This document shows positions 1 to 11,600 of a DNA stretch of 64,000 nt, one piece after another; the first letter of the stretch is position 1; the number at the start of each line of letters is the position of its first letter. The stretch is taken from assembly GCA_011009095.1 (NCBI GenBank), contig VTPC01008745.1, forward strand, positions 1-64,000. Reading direction: 5' to 3'. The notes under the pieces were generated by a model. That model saw nothing but the letters and a program-made list of their open reading frames with translations. It did no database searches and had not been told where the DNA came from. The translations under genes were made by a program, and so were the position numbers. The DNA is from Ignelater luminosus. Lineage: Eukaryota; Arthropoda; Insecta; Coleoptera; Elateridae.

Positions 1-640
1 TTTTTTTTTCTAATTTCTGTTATTCAATATTTTCATCAAAGTCTGCACCTTCTTCTTTTGGTATTTCTGCTGGAGGTTATCCCAGAAATTTCAGACCATT
101 TATCCATCTGGAATTTCTAGCGAAATCAATTGTATCATATTTTGCGGCTTTGCCAAATGGCACTTATCCTTTCTCAAAGACATTTGTTTTCTTTTGCATT
201 TTGCTTAGACGACGATGTGTTTCGAGAACTTTAAAACGCTTAGCCTAGATCGTATTTATTGCAACACTGTTTTGGAATCGGACTAGTAAAAGATTCTGAC
301 AATTTCTAACTTTAAATGTTTTTTAAGATGCGATCGTAGTTTTGCACCTAGTAATGCAGTCTGAAGTTTAAGACAAGGTATCGGTAATGATTTCAAAGGT
401 GTTACTGGAGTTTGTCCACTTTATGTGCAGATTATCAGAAATTTTTTGATCCTGGTTAAGTCTACTCCTTCACATGTCCTGTAAGTGACTGTTACGTGTA
501 TGACGAAGTTTGCTAAAGAAACCCAGTGCATTATCTTTAGTTCAATTTTTAACTTCCTATACAGTATCTACGCCATTCAGAAGAATGTCCTGCATTGGAT
601 TTTGCGAAAGAATACTGGCAATATATTTTGTTTGTTGGGG
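1..640. other. Unassigned AT-rich DNA, possible LINE 3' tail
   Basis: I see no gene. The plus strand opens with nine T, which reads as a short A-run on the minus strand. The LINE relic that follows lies on the minus strand and its coding end is near position 640, so this stretch could be its 3' untranslated tail ending in poly(A) at the window edge. That is inference from position only. Confidence 0.3.
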
Positions 641-1930
641 TTATTCTTCTTTGTTGAACAGTGTCTTATTCCATTCAAATGGGGTCGGCATTCTCCTCTT
701 TTATTTTCTCTCGCCACTCCTCCCTGTCTAGAGCGTCTTCTAGTCTTTAACCTTTCTCTCGAAAATCTTCATTCACCTAGTTTTTGGCCTCTCTCTCTTC
801 TTTCTAGCCCCAACCTTCATCTTCTCAACTGTTTTTCCAACTTAGTCTTCACCCATTCTTTGCACATGTCTGAACCATTTTGTCTGCCCTCTTGGATCTT
901 CTTACCAATAGGCCCAACCTTGACCGATCCTCCGATAAGCTTATTCCTGATCATGTTCTTCCTAGTTACTCTACACATTTACTTTAACATCCTCATCTCA
1001 GCCACTTTCTTTTTTTTTTCTTGGTTTTCCGTAACAAGCTACGTCTCCGTTCCGTGCATCATAGCAGGTCGCACCATCGTCCTATTCGAGTACGTCTTTT
1101 CTTTCATCTTGCAGCTCACAGCACTCCACTTATCTTCCTCCAGTTTAACCATCTGCAGTTCATTTTATGCTGAATCTCTGCATCCAACCCTTCATTGCCT
1201 TGTACATTCGACCCGAGGTATTTAAACGTCTTAACCGATGGTGACTGTTCTTCCTGAAGTTTTATAAACATGCCTTCCGCCTCCCTTATTATTATATACT
1301 CCGTTTTAGACCTATTGATATTAATCCCTCTCTCTTCCAGCGCTTTCCTCTACTCTTTCAACTTTTTCTCCAGTTGCTGTCAGGTAGATTTGCACAGAAC
1401 AATGTCATCCGCAAACAGCATGCTCTAGGGTGCTTTCTTCTTTACATCTCTCACTAACACGTTTATTACTAAGTCGAACAGGTACGTGCTGAGTGCCAAT
1501 CGTCGGTGCAGACCCACCCTTACCAGAAGCCTCTCAGTCCTGCCGACATTATTCCTCACAGCAGTCTCCACCTTCTTATACATTTCTTTAGCCACACGCA
1601 CATATTTCTCTAGCGCTCCTTTTCTCTCTCATACACCTCCAAACCTCTTGCCTGGATACCCTATCGTGTGATTTCTCAAGGTCAAGAAAGACCAAGTGTA
1701 TCTCAAAATGCATCTCTCTGCGTTTCTCCTTAAATTGCCTCAGCGCAAATACCGCATCTGTCGTTCCCTTTCCTGGCATGAACCAAAATTGCTCCTCCGA
1801 CACCTCCTTCCTTTAATGACTCTTTCCCAGACCTTCATATTATGTGACATTAACTTTATGCCTCTATAGTTCCCACAATACTACACATCCCCTTTTCATT
1901 GTATACTGGTATCGGTACACTCTTCCAGTA
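640..1930 (-). mobile_element. LINE (non-LTR retrotransposon) reverse transcriptase relic
   Basis: Decayed C-terminal part of a non-LTR retrotransposon pol. Reading the minus strand from 1803 downward gives an RT block with EEQFWFMPGKGTTDAVFALR, then FLDLEKSHDRV and VWRCMREK, matching the RT motif that precedes the catalytic box in arthropod LINEs of the RTE/L2-like type. The catalytic box is intact as MLFADDIVLC at about 1395-1424. Further down come LEERGININRSKTEYI and FKYLGSNV, then the C-terminal thumb and connection region down to about 650, with frameshifts and stops throughout. Endonuclease and the start of RT are missing, so the copy is 5'-truncated, as is usual for LINE insertions. 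Long open frames on the plus strand here (for example 485-1225) are antisense shadows. The texture resembles the longer relic at 17.5-20.0 kb, probably the same family. The family call is strong; the exact clade is not settled. Confidence 0.85.
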
Positions 1931-2169
1931 TCACCTCCTGTTGTCATAGTTTCTTAAACTTTGTTTTGGATTAGAACGTACCAGATTACAAAAACACAAC
2001 ACAAAAAAATAGAGACACATTAAGGTTACATTGCCTGCCAAATAAACTTTTTTTAGGTGTAGTTTCACAACACCGAAGTATTGAGAAATTACTAAAATGA
2101 AAAAGAAGAGTAGAAAATAAAAGATAGAGAAGCAGAAAATTCGAAGAAGAGCTGGACATTCCCACACGT

Positions 2170-2760
2170 TGGCTCAATTATAATAGGGTACGATCACAAA
2201 AGAGAAAAAAGGGAGGACACTTATGGCACGATAGAAGGCCTGAACTAGACTCGGAAAAAGAAAGGGATGAGTCTAGCCCTTATAAATCGAAGGAACAGTT
2301 CCCCAGAAACACTTGTTTACTCAGTACACCATTTTATAAACTAATATCTCTAGTGGAGCTGGCATTACCAAACAGTGACCACTCCGTCGCCCACCGAACC
2401 TTCCAACTGAAATAAAAAAAATATCGAAGGCGGTGATGATGTTTGTTGAAGTGGCCGCTCTGTCGCCTAACCAACCTCCCAATGACAAGGACCTGAAATA
2501 GATTAAAAGCGATCAAGGATGGAACTGTTCAATAAAGTGGCCGCTCCGTAGCCCAACCAGCCTTTCAAATTCGTAATTCATAGTCTTACTTCCTCAACTA
2601 TTATATAACTCCTCTAGCCCCGCACGTTGGTCACCACTTTATGCAACGTAATCCTACGTTACATATAAGTATTAACTCTAGTATAACGAAGATACTCTTG
2701 GTCTTAGGCCGGCTAAACTCAGTGGGTGGCCTGAGTGAGGATAAGAAACAGCCGTACATT
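2170..2760. repeat. Three-copy GC-richer direct repeat, possible retroelement leader
   Basis: A motif of about 32 bp recurs at about 2377-2408, 2449-2482 and 2539-2571, with consensus GTGGCCGCTCCGTCGCCCAA followed by CCAACCTTCCAA. The copies are about 70-90 bp apart. On the minus strand each reads as a peptide like RLVRRQSGHF, so it could be a repeated coding segment of a decayed element. A TGGTGACCAACGTG-like string on the minus strand near 2620-2640 resembles retroelement primer-binding regions, but I could not find flanking LTRs. No gene is called. Confidence 0.4.
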
Positions 2761-4560
2761 CCATAAAACACAGAAATTCATTTGATACATTTATTAAAGG
2801 GCCAATCAATAAGGGCACTGGCTACATATGCATTTAAGTGAAAATAGATAACTGTAACTGCAAAATATATGAATTAGTTTAAAAATCTTAATAAATTATA
2901 AAAATATAATTCAGTAGATTAAGGAAAATGATAAAACTATTAGTTTAGATGTAGGACATTTATTGTAAGGCACTTATCTTTCACAGATCCGGTTAGAACA
3001 ACGACAAATATCCACGTGAGATGATATTAACTGGGCGTAGAGCGCGAATCACGAGGTTTCGTAATCCTTCACCTCGATAAATAAAAATAACTTCCGGCTG
3101 TATGAAGAAATCTTTATCACCAAATACCCCACATTCACAGGTACGGCAACAAGCTAAAACCAAAAATCTCCCATGAGATCTAAAAAAACAAAAACAAAAA
3201 CCACTTACCCTCGCTGGGTTGAGGCTTGTCAGAAAACTCAAAAAATTGACACTTCTATCACAATTACCGAGAGCAAAACTGCATGGAAAGGAGCAGGTGC
3301 TACGGGAAATTTAAACCACCTACGAGGCAAGTTCCCTCAAATGTAAATTCCTCAGCTTGATAGTTAAATATCTAAAAAATTAATAGAAGTCTGTTACAAG
3401 CAAAACCAGAAAAAGTGGTCTTAATGCCCGTTCACACTAAGGTAGTGTACACGGTAGCTCAAAATGTCGGAGAAACGAGGGAGGGATTCCCGAAGTAACC
3501 AAACATAAATCTCGCTTCAATTTAGAGTGACAGAGTCGGTATGGGCCCCAGGAATCATAACAAAATTATAACATTCCCTGGTGTGATTCCTCACTAGACA
3601 ACTTTCCATACATATCTATATAGAACCCCCGGATGGCAATGAACATTCTATACACTGAGCTTTCTTTAAACTTACCAAAAGAATTTACGATACCTCAGAG
3701 TCTTAGTAGTTTTACTTAGACAATTCGCATCGGTTTGCTTAACTTAGCCTCGCACTGTAAACCTACAAAAAAGTAACCGATGGTCATCAATTACTCCAAC
3801 TCGCAAGGTAAATATAAATTTGTAGCAAGAAAAAAAACACACTCACACTAACTTTAACTAAGTAATTTAATTAACAAAAACTAAATACTAATACATAAAA
3901 AACTTAAACTTAAAAAAAGGTAACTCAGAACAACTAAACACGTCTTCTCGTCTTTGTCTTAAGTTGCACACTCCCCTGTGTTCTTTGTTTTTTTTACGCA
4001 CTCTTGTTTTCTTATAGATGTGGCCTAATTCTCACAAATTTTGCTCTTTAAAACAAAAAGAAAATTACTTAGTTTACTTTTCTCTAGTCCAAATATCTGG
4101 TTCAAATGATTAATTTCAAAATTAAACATACTGGGATCTCCAGAAATATTTTGAAGAAAGAAATGTGCATGTCGCACATTTGTTCGAATGTTAATTTTGT
4201 TGTAAAAATTAAATTCTTTGTTAATTTAAATAAGATTTCCAAAGGATGGTGGAATGAAATCTGTTTAATATAAACTTTAAATTGAAAATTGGTAACTCCA
4301 AAGGTTTTGTAAAGTGATTGCATGTAATGGTTGATGTTGCTTATCTTTTTCGTCCGTCAGGAAGCTTGAGAATGATTTTATAAATTGATTAATGTTTATT
4401 GTAGCTTTTTAATGGTAGTTGAACTCTCTCGACAGATTGTTGATTGGAAGTTAGATGACTTCTAGACCCATTGTATGTTAATGAATTCTTTCGTTATTTG
4501 TTCTTTTACTTGATGTCTTTCTTGGATTGAATGTGGTTGAGCTGCGAAACTCTGCAAAAT
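2760..4560. other. Unassigned AT-rich DNA
   Basis: No gene recognised. Short open frames on the minus strand at 2993-3241 (82 residues) and 4102-4323 (73 residues) have no motif I know and look like chance frames. A small perfect palindrome (ACACTA-AGG-TAGTGT) lies at about 3430-3444. Confidence 0.4.
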
Positions 4561-5130
4561 GGGATAAATCCTTTACAAAGCTATTCGGACTCGACTGCAG
4601 CTATTGTATGTGGTACCTGAAGTGATATTTGCGAGCTCTCTGTAGTTGTCCTTATTGCGGACTTGTTAATACAAATCTTTAGCGGATTTGTAGATGACCT
4701 TTAGCAGACGTGCTATTTGTCCTTTAGCGGACTCGTATATGATCTGTGTGTGTAAACCTTTGCGATTTAGTCTGCTGGTTATGCCGTGATGTGTCTCTCA
4801 GCGAACTTGTCAATGCTAATCGTGTAGAAGATTCGATCGGCTGTATATGCCATGATGAATCGTAACAGTCGGATAGTGGACTTACTACCGTCATAAAGTC
4901 CTTTAGTCTTGGGCGATCCTGGTACGAAGGCCTGGTATTGTGGTACGGCTTCGTGATGAGCTGCCCTGTTTCTTCTTGCTTCTCGCAACTTTATATCGTC
5001 ATTGTATTCTCGTATTCTTTTATTCTCTTTGAAGGGCCCTTTAGGCGGACTTGTTTTACAATCAGGGACATTGGAAATGCCCACTTTAGGTAGTTGTCAC
5101 GCCAACAGGGTTACAGTCTGAACGTTGCAT
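4560..5130 (+). repeat. Dyad-core repeat family, array A
   Basis: A run of degenerate short repeats with core GTCCTTTAGCGGACTTGT. Copies or near-copies lie at about 4648-4665, 4677-4694, 4696-4712, 4719-4737, 4793-4810 and 5034-5055. The core has an inverted half-site pair, GTCC then GGAC. The stretch at 4965-4990 (TGATGAGCTGCCCTGTTTCT) closely matches 50391-50410 in array C. A 101-residue minus-strand open frame at 4779-5084 overlaps the array and shows no domain. The three related loci suggest one dispersed repeat family of unknown class, perhaps terminal or leader sequence of a mobile element. Confidence 0.55.
5061..5123 (+). repeat. Inverted-repeat arm, left (partner 6807-6870)
   Basis: These 63 bases read in reverse complement as GTTCAGACTGTAACCCTGTT... 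and align with the plus strand at 6807-6870 at roughly 85 percent by eye. The two arms enclose about 1.7 kb of AT-rich DNA. Confidence 0.7.
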
Positions 5131-6800
5131 TAGAAGGTCTATGTCAACCTGTTAAGAATTCTTCGAGGTAATCCTTGTTTTGTCAAACTTTCCAGGTAAT
5201 AAACCATAAAGTAGGGTGCATGACGTTTTCAAACCAAAAATTTTAAACGCTGATGAAAGTTTTATAGATAAATCATAAACGTTGGCAAACAATTTAATGC
5301 AGTTTAAGAACACCAAAAACATTCAAATGAAATCTTTATCAATAACTTGCGTTTATTTAGTTATCAAAAACTAACTGTTTGAAAAGTACCGGGCACATAA
5401 TAAGATTAATATGAGTGATAATGCTTACTTTTTATAATTATATCTGTCTATTGAAATACACAATTTAAGGAATTGGCCAGCTAGATCGTTTTTTAAATAA
5501 ACTAATAGCATCAACAAAACGATAGTCAGATGCTTTTTTTAATGCAATGCCATATTTTTTCAACTGTTTCTTATAGTCATTTTCTCTGAATCCAAGTGTG
5601 CGTTTGAATATTCACATAAGAACATTTTTAAGAAAAACATAAAATTTGTCACACAAAACAGTATCTTTATTTGACTTAATTATATGAAACAAGCCTTCCT
5701 TTGTTAAAATTTATAGGTTTTCGATCCTTCTTTTGTTTTGTTATTTGTGTTATTGTGTTGCCATTATTCGTATTTCTTTATTTTAACAGAGGAAGGCTTG
5801 TTTTATTTAATTAAGTTTTTTGTAAAACAGTCTGTATACTCTGCAATAAAGATGTCAACTACAATATATAGATTAGTGCAAATATGTTTGTGATGTTGAC
5901 TGGAAACAGAATTTCAGTGTTTATAACCTATTTTTCCTTCTACGTATGTAGTTATGTATTTCATATTTCAAAACAAGTATTTTTAATGATAAGAAAAGAC
6001 ATAAATATACAGTTGATTAAATTATTAAATTTTGATTATTATTTTTTGTTAAAAGGGCATCGATTCCTGAAACCATTAGCCATTAAACTGTCATTTAATT
6101 ATTTAGCGATCACAATTAATAAGAAAACTATTTTTAAACCTTTGCGTTAATTGCCGTAAATAATTTGCCTTATCTTATGCTAACTTTTTACCGTCAAATG
6201 ACAAAGGTCTATCGAACACAAAAGCCGTTATGCTCCTTATCAACTTAACTTTTTAAGCCAATAAGAGCCAGTTTCAGAAATATGTTTTTATAATAATTTA
6301 ATACTTCTCGTTTGCAGCACAGAAGAATAAATTACCCCAAAAAACCATTTATTTGCATTGCTTTGTTGACAACAAGTTATATACAATATATGGGACTATT
6401 TTTAAATAAAAGGCAAATGTAGGTAGAGGAAACTTAAGAAATGATCTAAACCAAACCATAAAACCTCAAGGTTTAAAGAATTTATATTTACAATTAATTA
6501 TATCTACAAAGTTCTAAAAATCGTTTGGTATAAATTACTTAATACTAATATTTATTTGTTTATCTTTCAAACTATTACATAAGAAACTATGCTTAGTTAA
6601 TATTAAAAGTCAAATTATATGCAACTTAAACTAAGTGGTTTACTATTAAGTATAGCAAGTTTTGTCATTAATTTTTAGTAAAAAAAAATCTGTATGAGTA
6701 GGAAACTACTTCAGTTCAACTTTTATACCAGAAACAATATAACTGTTCTTTTTCGACAGCTTCTGCCAGCTACCTGCTAGGATTAAACCTCCCCAATATG
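5131..6800. other. AT-rich DNA enclosed by the inverted-repeat arms
   Basis: No recognisable gene. An open frame at 5884-6150 on the plus strand (88 residues) has AT-rich composition and no motif. If the flanking arms are true termini, this could be the body of a non-autonomous element, but no target duplication was found. Confidence 0.35.
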
Positions 6801-7740
6801 TGCAGAGTTCAGATTGTGACCCTGTTGGGTTCACGACTACCTGAAGTGGGCATTTCCAACGTCCCTGACTGTACTGCTTATTTCGAATTGTGTGCATTCA
6901 CATCGCTTTGCCGAGCGTTGTGAGCTCTGGCTTACTTTTTCTCGAAGTGTCCTTTAGCTGACTTGTACTACTTATTTCAAATTACGTGCATTGGCAACGT
7001 GCTGGCGAGTGCTATCAACTCTTGTTTATCATGTTTATTTCTTCTCGTAGTGTCTTTCCCGGACTTGCTTAATCTTCTTTTGAAACGGCCACTGCTGTTC
7101 AATGGCTAGCCATGTGAGACCATTCTACCAAATGGAATGTGTTTAAATGTGGTTCCGTTGTCGCTGTACATGTGCGCACACTGACCCCTTCTAGCAATGC
7201 TGCTAGTAATGCTTTTGTAGTCATGTCGCTAACGGCCTAACGGCGCCTGTTTTTCTTGTCATATATTCGTAGTCTCATTTCTTCTCGAAGTGTCCTTCTG
7301 TAGACTTCTTGTTAGTAATAATCCTTTCTTGGATTTGAGAGGCTTGTTGCGCCTTAGTGTGTTCTTCAGCGCACTTGTAGCTAATAATAGTTTGTATGAA
7401 CCCTAGGGCGGATTCTTCCCTTGTCGAGGTCGAAGGTTTTTGAGCTCTTGTTTATTGTGTGCTGCAGTGGTCGTTACTTATTTTGGGTCTTTGGTTGAAT
7501 TTTCGTCAACGGCAAGATAGGGTGGCCTCAAACTCTGCCTCACTGATGTTCGACTGGACACAGCAACGAGAGGGCACTTTGCCGCGCAAGAGATTGCTGC
7601 ATCGTGTTGATACAAGCGGCCTTGGCTGTCATCTTGTTGATGTGACGACGATTGGTCTGCTCCTTGTCGCATCTGTTTTTGTGGTGCGAGCTTCTTGTCT
7701 TCTGCCATGGTAGGTTGCGTCGTGGATGCAGGTCTACTAG
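6730..7740 (+). repeat. Dyad-core repeat family, array B
   Basis: The region begins with the right inverted-repeat arm (6807-6870). Two roughly 100-bp units follow, each starting near ACTACTTATTTC, passing CTTCTCG(A/T)AGTGTC and ending in the core, at about 6873-6966 and 6967-7069. Further degenerate cores are at about 7292-7310 and 7361-7380. The segment 7400-7530 (AACCCTAGGGCGGATT, later GAGCTCTTGTTTATTG and TTTCGTCAACGG) matches array C at 50610-50730 in order. Open frames on both strands at 7459-7971 show no domain. Confidence 0.55.
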
Positions 7741-8440
7741 AAGAATGTCCCGATGAGAAGAATGTTGGTTAATGGTGCGATGAATTGTTGTGGGAAGCAA
7801 ATTACCTAATTGTAAATCACAATTAAAGTAAAATGAAACCGAATTAGCTTTGCAAATAAACTGGTTTAGGAATCCTAACTTTAATTCTTTTTGGCTAAGC
7901 CAAAAACAAAAGATGAACCACACATGGGCTACCTTTACAGAAATGAACAAGTAAAAATTTACATACACCAATTACACCTGACCACTTACATTACAATTAC
8001 TAGATGGTGATGATTAAAATCTAACCCTAATCAATTGCTAACCAGATCTATAATGAAGTAAAGTTAACTAGAAATACAAAACTACAGTTGTCAGAGTCCA
8101 ACATACTACAAAAAGTTAAATGTTTGAAGAGTTATAACCTATGTCCCGCTTGCTACAATGAATGAAATGGAAAAGATCGTCAATCCTAAATTGATTTCAA
8201 AATTAAAGAAATTACAAAATATAATCAAACATCAGTGTGAACTTACAAGCATTACAAGAACTTCTTCAACAAGGAAAATCTACAACAAAAAATACAAAAC
8301 ACACCAATAGCACCGATTAAATCCAACACATGTAACGGAAACAAGGTGAACATTACAAAATAAAAGTCTTTTTCGGTTTTTCGTATTGCCTTTTTAGTAA
8401 TTTTATATAAAAAAAGAATTTCTAACAAGGAACGTCACAT
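7740..8440. other. Unassigned AT-rich DNA
   Basis: No gene or repeat recognised. The minus-strand open frame that enters from array B (7540-7971) has no motif. Confidence 0.35.
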
Positions 8441-8645
8441 ACCTGTTAAGTTTCCTGTTTTAAACGATCTACCACTGACTCATCTTTACTGATTTCACTT
8501 GAACCCTTATCTGTATCTGCTTCAAACCGTGCCAGTTTCATTTTTAGCCAAAAATCTAAAATCGCCCATTTCTTCAATGCTTCTAATTATAGTTCTTTTT
8601 TCGTAATTTCTGTTTCAAGTCCCATTTGTTTCAGCTTCTTGGATA
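8440..8645 (-). pseudogene. Coding-like minus-strand segment, identity unknown
   Basis: The minus strand reads almost continuously for about 65 codons: KKLKQMGLETEITKKEL, one stop, then LEALKKWAILDFWLKMKLAR and FEADTDKGSSEISKDE, ending in a stop just before an AACAG/GTATGT string that looks like a splice donor. Charged, lysine- and glutamate-rich composition makes it stand out from its AT-rich surroundings. It could be a decayed exon or a remnant of a retroelement gag-like protein. I do not recognise the family, and the internal stop argues against a live gene. Confidence 0.25.
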
Positions 8646-11600
8646 TTGTTGTTGTTTTTATAGTTTTAAAACTCTTGCAGATTAGTTGATAAGACAAGAA
8701 CATTTTATTAATGGTTTTTACAATGTTATTTATTTATTATTTTTTACCTTAACGATCTCTTTGGCCAGTTTGAGAATATAAACAACCTTAACAAATAAAA
8801 TTGAAGATTTTACATTTCTAAATGGTACGTCTTGCAATTTTCCTGCTGCTGGCATTCAAAGTTTCCTTATTGACTAAAATGCTATTTTTCTCACCGTTAG
8901 ACCTCCTGGAGACCTAGAAGAAGCTATCTCCAACCCTTGGTAATACCAACTTTGTTCATAGTCATCGTCTTTTTTATCAGCTTTAGTGGTAATTCGTTTT
9001 TTCTAATTTGTGGACATAATTTTCACAGACCTGTTCCTTAAGGTACAATCCTTTACACGATTTTAAACATATCTAAGTAGCACAAAACCTTACTTATTTT
9101 GTACGTAACTTTGATAAACACAAAATTACAAAATAAACACAATTTGTTTTCTTATGAAAGGAAAATATAAAAAGCGAAGTTGTTTTATTCATACACCTTG
9201 TTAATTAAATGTCAATTTATTTGTAAGTCGAAAACGAAAACGTCTCCAAACTTTAAAAGACAGCAATTGGATTAAATTTTCCTCTTATTTTAAATTCTAA
9301 CTAAATTGTTTCTGATATTTACTTTACTGAAATAAGAACGTAAATTTTATCTTAACTTAATTGTATAACACAAACTTTAACCTTCTTATGGCACTTAACC
9401 GTTCTGAGTGTATTTACTTTGCATGTTTATCTTAACCTTGTTACAATTAACATTAAATAAAATTAGGTTAGCTGTTTTTTTATTTTTAATTAGATACAGA
9501 GGCTTGATTTAAAAAACAATTTTCTCTGTTTTATTATTATATTCGTGCAGGAATTACTGTTTATTGCTTCAAACTGGCTACCTTTAATTATTGCATTGAT
9601 ATTGGGAATGGAAATAATTAAAATTCAAATGTACTAATTGCTTATTGAAGTATCAATACCCTTTGCTGTATGAAACATAATTAAAATTAGTATAGATGAA
9701 GCTGCTGCAAAGCATATGGCGCCACTTTAATTGGTGGTTTACGTAGGCAATGGTCATTGCACCCTTTTCCATATAAAAATGTTGTTAATCTAATTTAAAT
9801 ACTAATTTACTTGATAATTAAATCGAAAACAAAGATCGTTCTTAACGTTAACGTGGAGAATTGGGAGGTACTAGAAATGACAAGGAAAAGGCATCTAATT
9901 TCTCAGTAGTTTTCACTTTACGTTGAAAGGGATATAAACCTTAAGAAGATTTGCAATTCTGCATTGTGGAGCAACCTCATTTACATCGTTACTAAGTACT
10001 GCTCTGATTTATGAGATCCAATTCCCTTTTCATACTTACAACAACACTGGAATTCTTATTGCTTTCCCTTTCGATGAATCGCAATTTAAATACGAACTAG
10101 ATGACGGATGCTTTAATTAAAATTGGTGGGAATTTTTTTTCCTTTATACCTGATTAAGTTTTTATAAATATAATCCCCAAAAATCTCTCCAATGTTTTCA
10201 AAGCTTATCATAAAAAGATTCTGTCTTATATAAAGTTCATATTACGCGAACCTAAAAAGAGCTTTTGCTGCAACTTGTAAGGTTTGACCAGGACTAAGCT
10301 TAAAGCCCTTTGGTGAGTGGTGTTCTTAGAGTTAATGCAGCTCATTTATCTTTCATAACCGCAAAGGAAATATAAAATACATTGCGGTTGGCCGGCTTTT
10401 TTTCGGTTTTCAAAATCTGATACGCTTTTTTCGGTGCATAAGCTTTAAGGAAAGCAGCATCGCACGTCGAGTTACCTTAGAAAATCCCTGGAAACTAAAC
10501 TTGGCGCACAGGTTCTAAAGCTTGATAATCTCTTGCCGTAGTTATATATTCCCTTTGACAAAACGGATTTATTTTTAATCGTTCGTGGTACACGTAAATG
10601 AAAGATTACATCTTTTCGACTTGCAATCTACTTCGCTTTAGCGGCCTTGCCACGTAAGCGGATTAGCGACTAAATAGAAATATAAATCACCTTAATAACG
10701 AAAGAAATTGTAGACAGACATCCATTTTACACGAATTTTTGTTGAAAGCGAAAGATATAAACGGATTTTAAAACACCACAACGAAATTCTGTTATTATAA
10801 AAATTCTTGTTATACTTACTAAGGCGATTATAATTTGTATGGCTTTAAGGAAAAAATGCAATAATAAATACCTAATTAAGATAATATTAATATTGACTAT
10901 TATTTCAATTTGTATTATTCTAGTTAAATTTATGTTAATGTGTTTTGGTAAGTACGTAGTTTTTTACATTGTTGAATATTTAATTAATTATTTATGGTTG
11001 TAGTGTCGATTTCAGCATTTGCATAATTGAAATTCGTTTTACAATTACAATTTTGTAACGCAAATTTAATTAAAATACACCAAATAGAATTTTAACTAGC
11101 ACATTTACCTATCAGAATTATTCAGCAGCGTGTTTTGTGAAGAAAGAGGTGGGTGTTGAATAAAGAGTGATTTCTTGTTCATTATATTCTCTCCCTAATG
11201 TGGCTCCCTTGAACTTCATAAAGAATATGCCTTTTAGATCCACACGATAACAGGCCTGTAACCATCCGTGGGTTTCGCTGATCTTAGGGGCCCGTAGTCT
11301 CAAGATTTTAAAAGTAAATACATGACAGAATTCTTTCTGCAATAAATTTTTCCTCGATGAAAAATGACTGAAACTCTTGAAACTTCTGCCTTTAAAAATC
11401 ACTATTCGTCTGAACACAATGAGGATTATTTTCCTAATTCCAGCTTCTTTTAGTTGTTACACCCAAATGTTAGGTAAAAACACTTAAATCGCTTAATAAT
11501 ATCAACCAAACTTAATGAGTTTTAGATATTAGTTAAAAGACGAACATTACGTGTCCCAAGATCTATTGTAATATATTTTACTTTTTATAGTTGATTCAAA
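8645..11600. other. Unassigned AT-rich DNA
   Basis: No recognisable gene. One minus-strand open frame at 11118-11417 (99 residues, ending TSFFTKHAAE) sits in slightly less AT-rich sequence, but has no domain I recognise and no supporting context. The stretch 10250-10680 is also less AT-rich without coding sense. Confidence 0.35.

Noticed and set aside
485-1225. A 246-codon plus-strand open frame, the longest at the left end
   Set aside because: It lies antisense to a clearly readable LINE reverse transcriptase on the minus strand and has leucine/serine/phenylalanine-rich, shadow-like composition with no domain.
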